Of a stretch of 64,000 nucleotides of DNA, positions 51,621 to 60,799 are shown piece by piece. The notes under the pieces are model-generated. The model saw only the letters and a program-made list of their open reading frames with translations. It was not told the origin of the DNA and ran no database searches. The translations under genes and the position numbers were made by a program. Each line of letters begins with the position of its first letter. Position 1 is the stretch's first letter. The stretch is from positions 2,263,020 through 2,327,019 of the forward strand of contig NZ_LR594487.1 in the NCBI RefSeq assembly GCF_901686465.1, in the 5' to 3' direction. This DNA is from Halorubrum sp. DM2 (GTDB lineage: Archaea > Halobacteriota > Halobacteria > Halobacteriales > Haloferacaceae).

Positions 51621-52592
51621 TCACATGTAGCCGAGGTCGCGAAGCCGTTCCATCAGGTCTTCTTTGTCCTGGGCGCGGCCGGCGCGTTCGGTCGTTCCTT
51701 CGAGGTCTTGGAGCCACGCGGGCTCTTCGGTCGTCTTATCAGTACTCACTTCGCTGCCGAGCGAGCGGAAGCCGGCGAAGTACTTCGGCGAGATGGGCAC
51801 GTCCGCTTGGGTGACGCCCTCGGGGAGGTCGTCGTCGGCTTGCGGGACGTAGCCCTCGTCGGGGAACGCCTCGACCGTGTCGGGTACCACGAAGTTCCAG
51901 AACGCGTCCCACACGTCGGCCTCGGCGAACTGGAGGATGGGCTGGATGCGGTCGTGCGGCGGGAACAGGTCGGGGTCGTGGCGCGGCGAAAAGAACGTCT
52001 CGTCGGCGCGGGCCTCCTGTTCGTCCCAGCGGACCCCCGAGATGACGCCGTCGATGTCGTACTCTTCTAACGCGTCGTTGAGCGCGACCGTCTTCAGCAG
52101 GTGGTTGCCCACGTACGTGTCCAACAGGAACGGGAACGTGTCCTCCTCGAACTCTAAGATGTCGCGGATGTGATGCTGGTTGTGCTCGGAGAGTTCCGAA
52201 ACAGGAATGTCGTCGCCCGGCTCTAAGCCGTGTTCGTCGACGTACGCGCCCACGTCGTCGTTGCGGGCGTACACCAGGTCGATGTTCCACTCGTCGGCCC
52301 AGTGTTCGACGAAGTCGGTGATCGAATCGAAGTGCTGGAAGTGGTCGATGAAGACGGCGGTCGGCTTCTCGTAGCCGTACTCCTCGGCGACCTGATTGAT
52401 GAAGTACAGCGTTAGCGTGGAGTCTTTGCCGCCGGTCCACATCACCGCCGGATTGTCGTACTGTTCGAGTCCGCGGCGGGTGACCTCGACCGCCTTCTCG
52501 ATTTTGTGCTGGATCGACGGGTAGTCCTCGGGGTCCTCGCCCTCGCCGTCGGCGTAATCGACGTCGACGCTCGCCGGGAAGTCCTCGCTCAT
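51621..52592 (-). CDS. PAPS reductase-family PP-loop protein
   Basis: A 323-residue protein with the PP-loop MWTGGKDSTLTLYF at about residue 47 and CysD/CysH-like features (FIDHFQHFDSITDFVEHW, GVRWDEQEARADETFFSPRH, RIQPILQFAEADVWD). Such proteins handle adenylylated sulfate or act in sulfation/thiolation. The sequence cannot separate reductase from sulfurylase-like function. Nearby sugar-nucleotide genes make a link to sulfated surface glycans possible (inference). ATG 52592 is used; the open frame upstream is basic. Confidence 0.78.
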   Translation of the reverse strand: MSEDFPASVDVDYADGEGEDPEDYPSIQHKIEKAVEVTRRGLEQYDNPAVMWTGGKDSTLTLYFINQVAEEYGYEKPTAVFIDHFQHFDSITDFVEHWADEWNIDLVYARNDDVGAYVDEHGLEPGDDIPVSELSEHNQHHIRDILEFEEDTFPFLLDTYVGNHLLKTVALNDALEEYDIDGVISGVRWDEQEARADETFFSPRHDPDLFPPHDRIQPILQFAEADVWDAFWNFVVPDTVEAFPDEGYVPQADDDLPEGVTQADVPISPKYFAGFRSLGSEVSTDKTTEEPAWLQDLEGTTERAGRAQDKEDLMERLRDLGYM

Positions 52593-52698
52593 ACGAGTTG
52601 ACCTGTCGTTATGATAAAAAGAATCTTTCCGTCTCTCTCGGCCTGTCAGAACCGCGTCTGTGCCCGTCCGTGACCGACTGTCCGGTCGCGGCCGCCGA

Positions 52699-52941
52699 TC
52701 AGGGACTGGCCGACTCTTCGATGCCGTCCCCATCGGCGGCCGGATGCGAACTCCCGGTCACGTCGACGTCTGACGTTCGGCCCGGAGCTGGATCCGATCT
52801 GGAGACCAGCCCGACGGCCCGCCGAGAGGCTGCCCGCCCAACTCTGATAACGCCCATCGCGGTCAGCGCCGTAACGTAGACGACGAAGAGCGCGAGGAAT
52901 CGCACCGCCCCGATCACCGTCTTGACGCCTGTCATCAACAT
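52699..52941 (-). CDS. Small membrane protein, 80 aa
   Basis: One or two N-terminal helices (TVIGAVRFLALFVVYVTALTAM) followed by a basic patch (RVGRAASRRAVG) and a Ser/Asp-rich tail. Start ATG 52941 or ATG 52935. A TATA-like element (ttatgtataa, 52959-52968) lies about 20-25 bases upstream. Composition is that of a real haloarchaeal protein, but no family is recognised. Confidence 0.6.
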   Translation of the reverse strand: MLMTGVKTVIGAVRFLALFVVYVTALTAMGVIRVGRAASRRAVGLVSRSDPAPGRTSDVDVTGSSHPAADGDGIEESASP

Positions 52942-53057
52942 ATGTCTTCTCGCGAGCCATTATGTATAAATCTACGCGGGATATTATCAATTCTGATATC
53001 AAGATGGGGTGGCGTGTACTTCCAAACACATTTACAGGTCTCCCGTGAGGGGAGGGT

Positions 53058-53993
53058 ATGAACCTCGCTGATTCACGCGTCCTCGTGACCGGGGGTGCCG
53101 GCCTCGTCGGGAGTCACCTCGCCGCGAGCCTACTCGACCGCGGCGCGACCGTCCGCGTCGCCGACGACCTCTCGAAGGGGACCCGCGACCGCGTGCCCGA
53201 CGGTGCCGCGTTCGTCGAGGCGGACCTGACCGACCCTGCGGATGTCGCCCGCGCGGTGACCGACGACCTCGATATCGTCTTCCACTTCGCGGCGTACACC
53301 GACACGAACTACGACGACGACCGCGCGCTGTTCGAGGACAACACCGCGATGACGTACAACGTGTTAGAGCGGATGCGCGAGGTCGGTATCGACCGCTTCG
53401 CGTTCACCTCCTCGTCGACGGTGTACGGCGAGGCCCCCCGGCCGACGCCCGAGGACTACGCGCCGATGGAACCCATCTCCGTGTACGGCTCCGCGAAGCT
53501 CGCGGACGAGGCGTTGATCTCGACGTTCGCGCACTCGTACGGCGTCCAGTCGTGGGTGTTCCGCTTCGCGAACATCGTCGGCCCGCGCCAGCGCGGGAAC
53601 GTGATCCCCGACTTCATCGAGAAGCTTGACGCCGACCCGACCGAACTGGAGATCCTCGGCGACGGCCGACAAGAGAAGTCGTACATGCACGTCTCCGAGT
53701 GCGTCGATGCGATCCAGCACGTCGTCGAGACCGCGGACGACGACCTGAACACGTACAACCTCGGGACGCGGACGACCACCTCGGTGACCCGGATCGCGGA
53801 CATCGTCAGCGAGGAGCTGGGCGTCGACCCCGAGTACAGCTACACCGGCGGCGACCGCGGCTGGACCGGCGACGTGCCGAAGATGCGGCTGTCGATCGAG
53901 AAGCTGGCCGCGCTCGGTTGGGAGCCCTCGATCGAGAGCGACACGGCCGTCCGACGTGCGGCGCGGCAGCTGATCGACGAGATCGTGGACTGA
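53058..53993 (+). CDS. NAD-dependent sugar-nucleotide epimerase (GalE-like)
   Basis: Extended short-chain dehydrogenase acting on a nucleotide sugar, probably UDP-glucose/galactose or a related 4-epimerisation. The NAD loop VTGGAGLVGSH, the catalytic Ser region FTSSSTVYGEA and YGSAKLADE (YxxxK) are intact. At 311 residues it is the usual archaeal length. It stands alone on the plus strand at the start of the glycan-related region. Confidence 0.86.
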   Translation: MNLADSRVLVTGGAGLVGSHLAASLLDRGATVRVADDLSKGTRDRVPDGAAFVEADLTDPADVARAVTDDLDIVFHFAAYTDTNYDDDRALFEDNTAMTYNVLERMREVGIDRFAFTSSSTVYGEAPRPTPEDYAPMEPISVYGSAKLADEALISTFAHSYGVQSWVFRFANIVGPRQRGNVIPDFIEKLDADPTELEILGDGRQEKSYMHVSECVDAIQHVVETADDDLNTYNLGTRTTTSVTRIADIVSEELGVDPEYSYTGGDRGWTGDVPKMRLSIEKLAALGWEPSIESDTAVRRAARQLIDEIVD

Positions 53994-54413
53994 AGCCGAA
54001 CCGTCGTCGGTCTGTCGTTCTCTCGTTGAACCCAGCGCCGCCGGTGGCTCGGTCGTCGTCGGGAAGCGGTGCGGGTCGCCGACGACCCCGTCACTCCCAA
54101 GCGAAGGTGTGTAAATTGGACTCGCGATCGAGCAGCGTACAGAGTACGCGGACGATGTCACCGACACACGGTCGTTACACGGCTCACTCTCTCCTCGGTC
54201 TTGTACCCGACCGGTTCGGTGTATCCGACAAGTGGTGTGCTGTCGCTCCGTGCGATCGCTTTTGACTGCTCGTCAGTGACCCACGACTGAAGTCGTGGGC
54301 TTCCGCTTCGTGCCTCTGTGAGTCCGCCACCCTCGCCGCGTTTGTGTTGCCCCCTCGGGTGCGGGCTTCCCCTGAGGAACACGTTAATATACTACTGATC
54401 TGAAACAAGACGT
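53994..54413. other. Intergenic stretch with an IS605-like relic and nudix promoter
   Basis: About 420 bases without a credible gene. It contains the hairpin relic at 54272-54310 and, close to 54414, an AT-rich block (gttaatatac, 54381-54390) that fits a TATA box about 25-30 bases before the nudix ATG. Confidence 0.5.
54272..54310 (-). mobile_element. IS200/IS605-like end hairpin, relic
   Basis: Perfect hairpin CCCACGACT-GA-AGTCGTGGG (54280-54299). On the minus strand it reads GGAAGCCCACGACTTCAGTC, as in the relic at 49870, which has GGAAGCTCACGACTTCAGTC. No transposase or tnpB frame is nearby. Confidence 0.55.
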
Positions 54414-54878
54414 ATGACTGACACACCGCTCCGAGCGACGGTCACCCAGCGTGGCGTCGTCGTCACGCCGGACGAGCACGTCCTCGTCGTCCAACGGGCG
54501 TCAGACGGCGGGTGGGAGCTTCCGGGTGGTCGAGTCGATCGCCGGGAGGATGCCACTGCGGGGCTCGTGCGCGAACTGCGCGAGGAGACGTCACTCGACC
54601 CGGAGGTCGTCGCGCCGGTGGACACCGTCACGTGGGTGAACGACGACGATAACGGCCGGTTTGCGGTGTACTACTACTGTCGCGGCTCCCGGCAGCCGGT
54701 GTCGCTGTCGCCCGAACACGACACCGCCGCGTGGCGGCCGGCCGCGGCGGCCACGGAGCGGCTGAGCGACCCCCAGACCGCGGCCGTCGAGGCGGCGGTC
54801 ACACGGCACCGACGCGCGGTCGACCGGGGGTCGGCCGCCGCTCCGTCCTCGGGGCGAGAGCGCGGTGAGCGCTCGTGA
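54414..54878 (+). CDS. Nudix hydrolase
   Basis: A 154-residue pyrophosphohydrolase. The Nudix box GGRVDRREDATAGLVRELRE, continuing ETSL, matches GX5EX7REUXEEXGU except that the final Gly is Ser. It has an MTDTPLRATVTQRGVVV start and a disordered Ser/Arg-rich tail after about residue 125. The substrate is not predictable. It appears monocistronic. Confidence 0.83.
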   Translation: MTDTPLRATVTQRGVVVTPDEHVLVVQRASDGGWELPGGRVDRREDATAGLVRELREETSLDPEVVAPVDTVTWVNDDDNGRFAVYYYCRGSRQPVSLSPEHDTAAWRPAAAATERLSDPQTAAVEAAVTRHRRAVDRGSAAAPSSGRERGERS

Positions 54879-55128
54879 GCCGACCGGGGGTCAGCCGGCG
54901 TGATAGCCCCTCTCCCGTGGTCGACACGTTGGCGTCGCAACTCCGCAACTCGAGACACGAGACGCTTCTGTAGGAAAACCCAGCCGGTCACTACCAAGAC
55001 GCGCTGTGACGCCGCCTCCGGGGACGATACCTGTCGATCGACCCCGTCGAGTTTGCTGCCGGTATCCCGGTTCTAGACCGGATCATCAGGCCGAGTAGAC
55101 GATCGGCGTCTCGTGTCGGCGGGCCGCG

Positions 55129-55974
55129 TCACGACGACGAGTCGTCGGCCGGCGTCGTTCCGGGGGTCTCCCGGGGCGCGACGGTGGCCGTGACCTCCGT
55201 GAGCGTTCCCTCGCGGATCCCGTCGCCCCCGGTGAGGTCCCACGCGAACCGCGCGGGAAACGCCTCGGCGTGGTCGAGGCGAACGACCGTCTCGGACGGC
55301 ACCGTTTCGAGTACGGCCGCGAGCGCGTCGACCCCGAACGCCGACCGCGCTGGCCCGGCCGTGACCGGGCCGGGGAGGTCGGCCCGCGGGCGGCGGTATC
55401 GGGTGTCGGCGGTCGCCGTCTGCGAGGCGGTCGTGGCCGGCTCGACGTAGAACGCGTCCGTGACCTCGTCGTAGCCGAGCGCGACGACCTCCGTCCGGTC
55501 CTCGAAGTAGTCGAGGGCGTCGGCGAGCGCGTCGCCGTGGTGGTACGTCGTCGCCCCCTGCGGCGGGTCACCGACATCGGGCAGCTCCACGGACGCGTCC
55601 GTCTCGACTGCCTGCGTGTGAACGAACGCTGATTGTTCGAGGGTGAGCGTCTCCTCGTCGGGGTCACAGCCGAGCGTCGCGGGCCCGTCAGCGCCCTCGG
55701 CCGCGAGGACGTCCGCGAGCGCGGTTGCGTCGACGCCGACCGTGCCGGGGGTGGCGTCGTATCGGTCACACAGCGTCCGGTGGAGGTTCGCCTGGACGGC
55801 TGTCACCATGGCATCGTCGACGCTCGCGGCGACGAGTCCGTCGTCCGCCACCGCGAGTTCGGTGGGGCCGTCGACGGCCGCGACCGGTGCGAACAGTCGC
55901 CGGAGGTGACGCCGGTCGATTGTGGCTTCGAGCCGCGGCGGGGGCGCGGACGTAGCCGGGAACCACGAGCGCAT
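55129..55974 (-). CDS. Divergent PCNA-like sliding-clamp paralogue
   Basis: A 281-residue protein that I match by eye to haloarchaeal PCNA over most of its length. LEATIDRRHLRRLFAPVAAV aligns with the first clamp helix, DDGLVAASVDDAMVTAVQAN with the following strands, EVVALGYDEVTDAFYVEPAT with the start of the second half and FGVDALAAVLETVPSETVVR then FPARFAWDLT with the last helix and strands. Differences include a Thr/Ala-rich insertion around residue 195 and a C-terminal acidic tail without a clear last strand. ATG 55974 is preferred over an earlier start at 56049. Function as a clamp is uncertain. Confidence 0.6.
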   Translation of the reverse strand: MRSWFPATSAPPPRLEATIDRRHLRRLFAPVAAVDGPTELAVADDGLVAASVDDAMVTAVQANLHRTLCDRYDATPGTVGVDATALADVLAAEGADGPATLGCDPDEETLTLEQSAFVHTQAVETDASVELPDVGDPPQGATTYHHGDALADALDYFEDRTEVVALGYDEVTDAFYVEPATTASQTATADTRYRRPRADLPGPVTAGPARSAFGVDALAAVLETVPSETVVRLDHAEAFPARFAWDLTGGDGIREGTLTEVTATVAPRETPGTTPADDSSS

Positions 55975-56378
55975 TACACCCAGCACGTCATTCCAGTAAC
56001 AGGTATTTTTCGGTCTCCGTCGGGACCCTCGCTGATCCGTTGGCGTCACCGACGACCCGGTTTGCCATCATGTCGACCTCCCCGCTGAGGGCGGTGAACT
56101 CGTTTCAGTCGGTGACCCTGTCGGCGTCGACATCGACGTTGCCTATGTGTTTGCGGTCTGTGACGCACGCCGCGACGGTCGCCCAACGTCGCCGCTCCCG
56201 ATGATCGATAGACGCATCTTGCGTGGTCGTCCACGGGTGGGTGACAAGAAACGTCTCGTTAGCGGCTCGACCAGTTTTCAGATGCTTAGTTTCGACGAAT
56301 GATAGCGATCGTAGCTCGTCAGTATTCAAATCTAATGATAAAAAATATCTATCGGGGGTGTGGACATCAGAGTAATTC
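55975..56378. other. Intergenic stretch, promoter of the uridylyltransferase gene
   Basis: About 400 bases between divergent genes. The part near 56379 is AT-rich (56327-56350, ctaatgataaaaaatatcta), giving a likely TATA region 30-40 bases before the start. Small frames on the minus strand here have mixed composition and were not accepted. No RNA gene was recognised. Confidence 0.5.
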
Positions 56379-57245
56379 ATGGAGGTCACCAAAGCAGTCA
56401 TCCCTGCGGCCGGGTTCGGGACGCGATTCCTGCCCGTCACGAAGGCCCAGCCGAAGGAGATGATGCCCGTTCTCGACAAGCCGACGATCCAGTACGTCGT
56501 CGAAGAGGCCGTCGAGGCCGGCATCGACGACATCCTCATCATCACCGGGCGGGGCAAACAGGCGATCGAGCGTCACTTCGACAAGTCCTACGAACTCGAA
56601 GAGGCGCTCGAAGCCGACGGCAAACTCGATCGGCTCGACCGCGTTCAGGAGATCGCCGACCTGGCGGACATCCATTACGTCCGACAGAAGGAACGCGACG
56701 GACTGGGTGATGCGGTCCGATACGCGCGCAAGCACGTCGGTGACGAACCGTTCGCGCTCTTGCTCGGGGACACTATCATCGAGAACGACACGCCGTGTAC
56801 GGAGACGCTCATCGACGAGGCGGAGGCTCACGAGACCTCGGTGCTCTCCTTGGAACGCGTGCCCTGGGAGCAGGTCCCGTCGTACGGCGTTGCGGACACC
56901 GGTGACGTGGAGTCAAGTGCCGGAAGCTTCCCGGTCAACGACTTCGTCGAGAAACCGCCACAGGACGAGGCCCCGTCGAACCTCGCGATCACCGGTCGAT
57001 ACGTGCTCACGTCGGAGATCTTCGAGCTGCTCGAATCGACGGAGAAGGGCGTGGGCGGCGAACTCCAGCTGACGGACGCGCTCCGAGAGCTCGACGACGT
57101 ACGGGGTGTGGAACTCGACGGCGACCGCTACGACATCGGGAACATCCCGAGCTGGCTGCGGGCGAACATCGAGATGTCGCTCCACCATAACGACGGCGAG
57201 ATCAACGAGGCCGTGGAGGCACTCCTCAGAGAGCAGTCGCTATGA
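56379..57245 (+). CDS. UTP-glucose-1-phosphate uridylyltransferase
   Basis: Makes UDP-glucose for glycan synthesis. The 288-residue protein has the nucleotide-binding start [20 protein letters not shown], the metal/substrate segment [13 protein letters not shown] and [20 protein letters not shown], as in GalU. It overlaps the next gene by four bases (ATGA), so UDP-glucose supply is coupled to the following epimerase/decarboxylase. Confidence 0.9.
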   Translation: MEVTKAVIPAAGFGTRFLPVTKAQPKEMMPVLDKPTIQYVVEEAVEAGIDDILIITGRGKQAIERHFDKSYELEEALEADGKLDRLDRVQEIADLADIHYVRQKERDGLGDAVRYARKHVGDEPFALLLGDTIIENDTPCTETLIDEAEAHETSVLSLERVPWEQVPSYGVADTGDVESSAGSFPVNDFVEKPPQDEAPSNLAITGRYVLTSEIFELLESTEKGVGGELQLTDALRELDDVRGVELDGDRYDIGNIPSWLRANIEMSLHHNDGEINEAVEALLREQSL

Positions 57246-58168
57246 GCCGGATCCTCGTCACTGGGGCTGCGGGCTTTCTCGGGTCGTTCCTCTGTGACCG
57301 GCTGCTGGCGGACGGCCACGAGGTCATCGGCATGGACAATCAGGTGAGCGGACGGACGGAGAACCTCGACGACGCGTTCTATCACGACGATTTTTCGTAT
57401 TACGAACACGACGTGACGGAGTTCATCCACGTCTCCGGCGAGTTGGACGCGGTGCTACACTTAGCGAGTCTCGCGTCGCCGGTGTTCTACCGGGATCACC
57501 CGATCAAGACGCTGAAGGTCGGCGCGCTCGGCACGCACAAGACGCTCGGGCTGGCGAAAGAGAAGGACGCGACGTACCTGTTCACCTCGACGAGCGAAGT
57601 GTACGGTGACCCCGAAGTGAACCCGCAGCCGGAGTCGTATCGCGGGAACGTGGATTCGTACGGGCCGCGGTCGTGTTACGACGAGTCGAAACGCTACGGG
57701 GAATCGCTGGTGCGGGCGTATCGGGATCAACACGACCTGGACGTGCGCGTCGCCCGGATTTTCAACACGTACGGGCCCCGGATGCGGTTGGATGACGGGC
57801 GTGTGATCCCGAACTTCATGAAACAGGCGCTAACTGGGGAGGATCTGACCGTGTACGGTGACGGAGAGCAGACGCGGAGCTTCTGTTACGTCTCGGATAT
57901 GATCGACGGGCTGGTGGCGCTGTTGGAGTCCGACGTACAGGAGCCAGTGAATATCGGGAACCCCGACGAGCGAACGATCAACGAACTCGCGGAAGTCGTG
58001 CGTGAGGTGACCGAGAGCGAGAGCGGGATCACCCACAAGGAGTTGCCGCCACAGGATCCGCAGGTTCGCCGACCGGATATTACGAAAGCGCGTGAGGAGT
58101 TGGAGTGGGAACCGACGGTAGACCTTCGAGACGGGCTTCGACGTTCCGTTCCATACTTTACGGAATAG
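57242..58168 (+). CDS. UDP-glucuronate decarboxylase-like nucleotide-sugar enzyme
   Basis: A 308-residue extended SDR. NAD loop [10 protein letters not shown], the UXS-like [40 protein letters not shown] and [10 protein letters not shown] (YxxxK) identify it with the UDP-glucuronic acid decarboxylase (UXS) group, which makes UDP-xylose; dTDP-glucose dehydratase relatives are possible. Coupled by overlap to the uridylyltransferase gene and followed 137 bases later by a second nucleotidyltransferase gene. Confidence 0.84.
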   Translation: MSRILVTGAAGFLGSFLCDRLLADGHEVIGMDNQVSGRTENLDDAFYHDDFSYYEHDVTEFIHVSGELDAVLHLASLASPVFYRDHPIKTLKVGALGTHKTLGLAKEKDATYLFTSTSEVYGDPEVNPQPESYRGNVDSYGPRSCYDESKRYGESLVRAYRDQHDLDVRVARIFNTYGPRMRLDDGRVIPNFMKQALTGEDLTVYGDGEQTRSFCYVSDMIDGLVALLESDVQEPVNIGNPDERTINELAEVVREVTESESGITHKELPPQDPQVRRPDITKAREELEWEPTVDLRDGLRRSVPYFTE

Positions 58169-58305
58169 CTGTCCTCGCTTCCTGTGTCTTCGCCTCTCTC
58201 AGAACGGAACTAACTGCGTCCTTGCGTACCGGATTCTGCGCGTGTCGCGTCTGACTGGTTGACAGAGTGAAAAGACATATGCCGGCGTCACGACACCCTT
58301 CGACC

Positions 58306-59031
58306 ATGCAAGCCGTCGTACTGGCCGCCGGCGAGGGGACACGGCTGCGCCCGCTCACGGAGGACAAACCGAAGGGGATGGTCGAGGTCGACGGGAAGCC
58401 CATCCTGACGCACTGTTTCGAGCAGCTCGCCGACCTCGGTGCCGACGAGTTCGTCGTCGTCGTGGGGTATCTCAAAGAGGCGATTATCGACCACTACGGC
58501 GACGAATTCGACGGCATTCCGATCACGTACGCCCACCAGCGCGACCAGCAGGGGTTGGCTCACGCGCTGTTGACCGTCGAAGAGCACGTCGACGACGACT
58601 TCATGCTCATGTTGGGCGACAACGTCTTCCAGGCGAACTTAGAGGACGTGGTGCGACGCCAGCGCGAGGACCGCGCGGACGCGGCGTTTCTCGTCGAGGA
58701 GGTCGACTGGGAGGACGCGTCGCGGTACGGGGTGTGTGACACGAACAAGTACGGCGAGATCACGGATGTGGTGGAGAAGCCCGACGACCCGCCGTCGAAT
58801 CTGGTGATGACCGGCTTCTACACGTTCACGCCCGCGATCTTCCACGCGTGTCACCTCGTCCAACCGTCGAACCGTGGGGAGTACGAGATTTCGGAGGCGA
58901 TCGACCTGTTGATTCAGAGCGGCCGAACGATCGACGCCATCGGACTGGAGGGCTGGCGGATCGACGTGGGGTATCCCGAGGACCGGGACGAGGCCGAGCG
59001 GCGGTTGCAGGACGAGGAGGTAGAGGCTTGA
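58306..59031 (+). CDS. Sugar nucleotidyltransferase (AglF-like)
   Basis: A 241-residue glucose-1-phosphate-type nucleotidyltransferase. Start MQAVVLAAGEGTRLRPLTED, metal site MLMLGDNVFQ and substrate segment EKPDDPPSNLVMTGFY are typical; the haloarchaeal glycosylation enzyme AglF is of this class. ATG 58306 is preferred over the longer frame from 58267. Its final 195 bases have an 83 percent identical partner at 60800-60994. The stop TGA lies in TTGAC, next to an IS605-like end. Confidence 0.86.
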   Translation: MQAVVLAAGEGTRLRPLTEDKPKGMVEVDGKPILTHCFEQLADLGADEFVVVVGYLKEAIIDHYGDEFDGIPITYAHQRDQQGLAHALLTVEEHVDDDFMLMLGDNVFQANLEDVVRRQREDRADAAFLVEEVDWEDASRYGVCDTNKYGEITDVVEKPDDPPSNLVMTGFYTFTPAIFHACHLVQPSNRGEYEISEAIDLLIQSGRTIDAIGLEGWRIDVGYPEDRDEAERRLQDEEVEA

Positions 59032-59075
59032 CATCCTCTCCGCGCTGAAACGCGAGGCTTTCTCCTTGATTCTCC
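59027..59075 (-). mobile_element. IS200/IS605-like end joined to the AglF-like stop codon
   Basis: CTTGACATCC border (59027-59036) followed by the hairpin CGCG-CTGAAA-CGCG (59041-59054) and GAGGCTTTC. On the minus strand it ends GGATGTCAAG, like the relic at 51056-51065. The homologous tail copy at 60994 reads TGACAAAATC at this place, so the sequence after TGAC was added here. Confidence 0.6.
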
Positions 59076-59185
59076 GTAAGACGGGGACAGACGGTTCTCT
59101 CGGAACGGCGTCGGGGAGTGGATCATACGCGGTCCATCGCATAATCTCGTAGTCCCGGGACGGAACGTCGAAGGGCTGCGAGGAA

Positions 59186-59515
59186 CCCCCCACCCCATCG
59201 GTTCCGCTGTTAGCATAGGGGTGTCGGGAACGAAGACATGAACGAGACAGAGGTGACCGCTAACAGCGGAAGCAGTGGGGGCATTCGTCGCAAATGGTGA
59301 GTGATGAGACGCACAGTACCCCCACCCCACCACTTCCGCTGTTCCAGTCTCCCCTCGCGGAGAGATGTATCTGCCTATACCCCCATCGGTTCCGCTGTTA
59401 TGACAGAGAGGTCGATCTCTCGACGAACCTAATTGTTAACAGCGGAACTGCCGGGGTTAGGGATATATAAAATATCGACAACAGCGGAAGCAACGGAAGT
59501 AATGGTTTTATATAG
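59186..59515. other. Replication origin with origin recognition boxes
   Basis: Six copies of TAACAGCGGAA with a neighbouring G-tract occur in both orientations: 59187-59212 (minus), 59261-59282 (plus), 59319-59343 (minus), 59380-59400 (minus), 59435-59456 (plus) and 59478-59496 (plus, without G-tract). The AT-rich stretches at 59462-59476 (gatatataaaatatc) and 59503-59515 would serve for unwinding. Inverted ORB-like repeats around an AT-rich element directly upstream of an orc1/cdc6 gene are the standard haloarchaeal origin layout. Confidence 0.88.
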
Positions 59516-59531
59516 AAACGGGGATCGTACT

Positions 59532-60722
59532 ATGAATATGGCCGACTTCTCGTTCACTCCGAACGACGCTATCTTCGAAAATCGGGAGGCGCTCCTCGAA
59601 GAGTGGACGCCGGACAGCCTTGTCGGGCGGGACGAGGAGCTCACCCGATACCACGCCGCTCTCCAACCCGTCATCAACAACGAGACTCCCTCGAACGTCT
59701 TTCTCTACGGAAAAAGCGGGGTGGGAAAGACTGCGGCCACGCGCTATCTTCTCCGCACGCTCGAAGGGGACGCAACCGACGTGCCGGAACTCGAACTCAC
59801 GACGATCGAGGTCAACTGCGACGGCCTGAACACGTCCTATCAGGTGGCCGTAAAACTCGTTAATGAACTCCGGGAGCCGGGACGGCAGATCTCCAACACG
59901 GGGTATCCACAGGCGAGTGTGTATGAGTTCCTCTTCGACGAACTCGACACGTGTGGGGGAACGGTTCTCATCGTCCTCGACGAAGTCGATCACATTGGTG
60001 ACGATTCGTTGCTGTACAAACTGCCGCGTGCTCGCTCGAACGGCGACATCAGCGACGCGAAGCTCGGCGTCATCGGCATCTCGAACGATCTGGACTTCCG
60101 GACGCAGCTGTCCTCGAAGGTTCGATCGTCGCTTTGTGAGAAGGAGGTGTCGTTCAGCGCGTACGACGCCGACGAGCTCCGACTCGTCCTCGAACAACGC
60201 GAGCGGGTCGCGTTTCAGGACGGCGTTCTCGAAGACGGAGTTATCGCGATGTGTGCAGCGTACGGCGCAAAGGACTCCGGTGACGCACGGAAGGCGTTGG
60301 ATCTCCTCTTGGAGGCCGGAGACGTTGCACGCGAGAGCGGGTCGGACGTCGTGACCGAGGCGCACGTTCAGAAGGCCCGTGAGCGCGTGCAGATGGATCA
60401 AGTGGTAGAGGGCATCCAGAACTACTCCGAGCACGGGAAGCTCGTGTTGTACGCACTCACGCTACTCCACGAACGTGATGAGACGCCAGCACGGACGCGC
60501 GAAGTCGTTGAGACGTACCGGGAGGTGGCTCACTCGGAGGGGGTGAGTCCGGTGTCGGAGCGCTCGGTACGTGACTATCTCGGCGAGTTGGCGCAGCTGG
60601 GAATCACGAGTTCGACGGAACACAACCGCGGGAAAGGCGGCGGAAAGTACAACGAACACCGGTTGACACAGTCCGTTTCGGCAGTTCGGAGTGGGTTATC
60701 GACGTTGTTGGAGTCGGCTTAA
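59532..60722 (+). CDS. Orc1/Cdc6 replication initiator
   Basis: AAA+ initiator that binds the adjacent origin boxes. Walker A YGKSGVGKTAATRYLL, Walker B LIVLDEVDHIGD, sensor 1 IGISNDLDF and the arginine-rich sensor 2 region (KDSGDARKALDLLLEAGD) are present. A C-terminal winged helix (TLLHERDETPARTREVVETY onward) contacts DNA. The TATA box tttatata at 59507-59514 is 18-25 bases before the ATG at 59532, so the mRNA is leaderless or nearly so; the ATG at 59538 is an alternative. 396 residues is normal. Confidence 0.95.
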   Translation: MNMADFSFTPNDAIFENREALLEEWTPDSLVGRDEELTRYHAALQPVINNETPSNVFLYGKSGVGKTAATRYLLRTLEGDATDVPELELTTIEVNCDGLNTSYQVAVKLVNELREPGRQISNTGYPQASVYEFLFDELDTCGGTVLIVLDEVDHIGDDSLLYKLPRARSNGDISDAKLGVIGISNDLDFRTQLSSKVRSSLCEKEVSFSAYDADELRLVLEQRERVAFQDGVLEDGVIAMCAAYGAKDSGDARKALDLLLEAGDVARESGSDVVTEAHVQKARERVQMDQVVEGIQNYSEHGKLVLYALTLLHERDETPARTREVVETYREVAHSEGVSPVSERSVRDYLGELAQLGITSSTEHNRGKGGGKYNEHRLTQSVSAVRSGLSTLLESA

Positions 60723-60756
60723 GCAGGGTTCGATTGCGGTGGTGTCTGTTCCGTGC

Positions 60757-60780
60757 TAACAGCGGAAGCGGTGGGGTGGG
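60757..60780 (+). other. Downstream origin recognition box
   Basis: TAACAGCGGAAG followed by CGGTGGGGTGGG is a seventh box of the same type as those upstream of the orc1/cdc6 gene, located 35 bases after its stop. Origin boxes on both sides of a cdc6 gene are known in haloarchaea. Confidence 0.75.
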
Positions 60781-60799
60781 TGTGGGGCGGCTCCACACA

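Noticed and set aside
56046-56557. Minus-strand frames upstream of the uridylyltransferase gene
   Set aside because: Mixed composition, no domain, and partial overlap with the start of the real gene in antisense.
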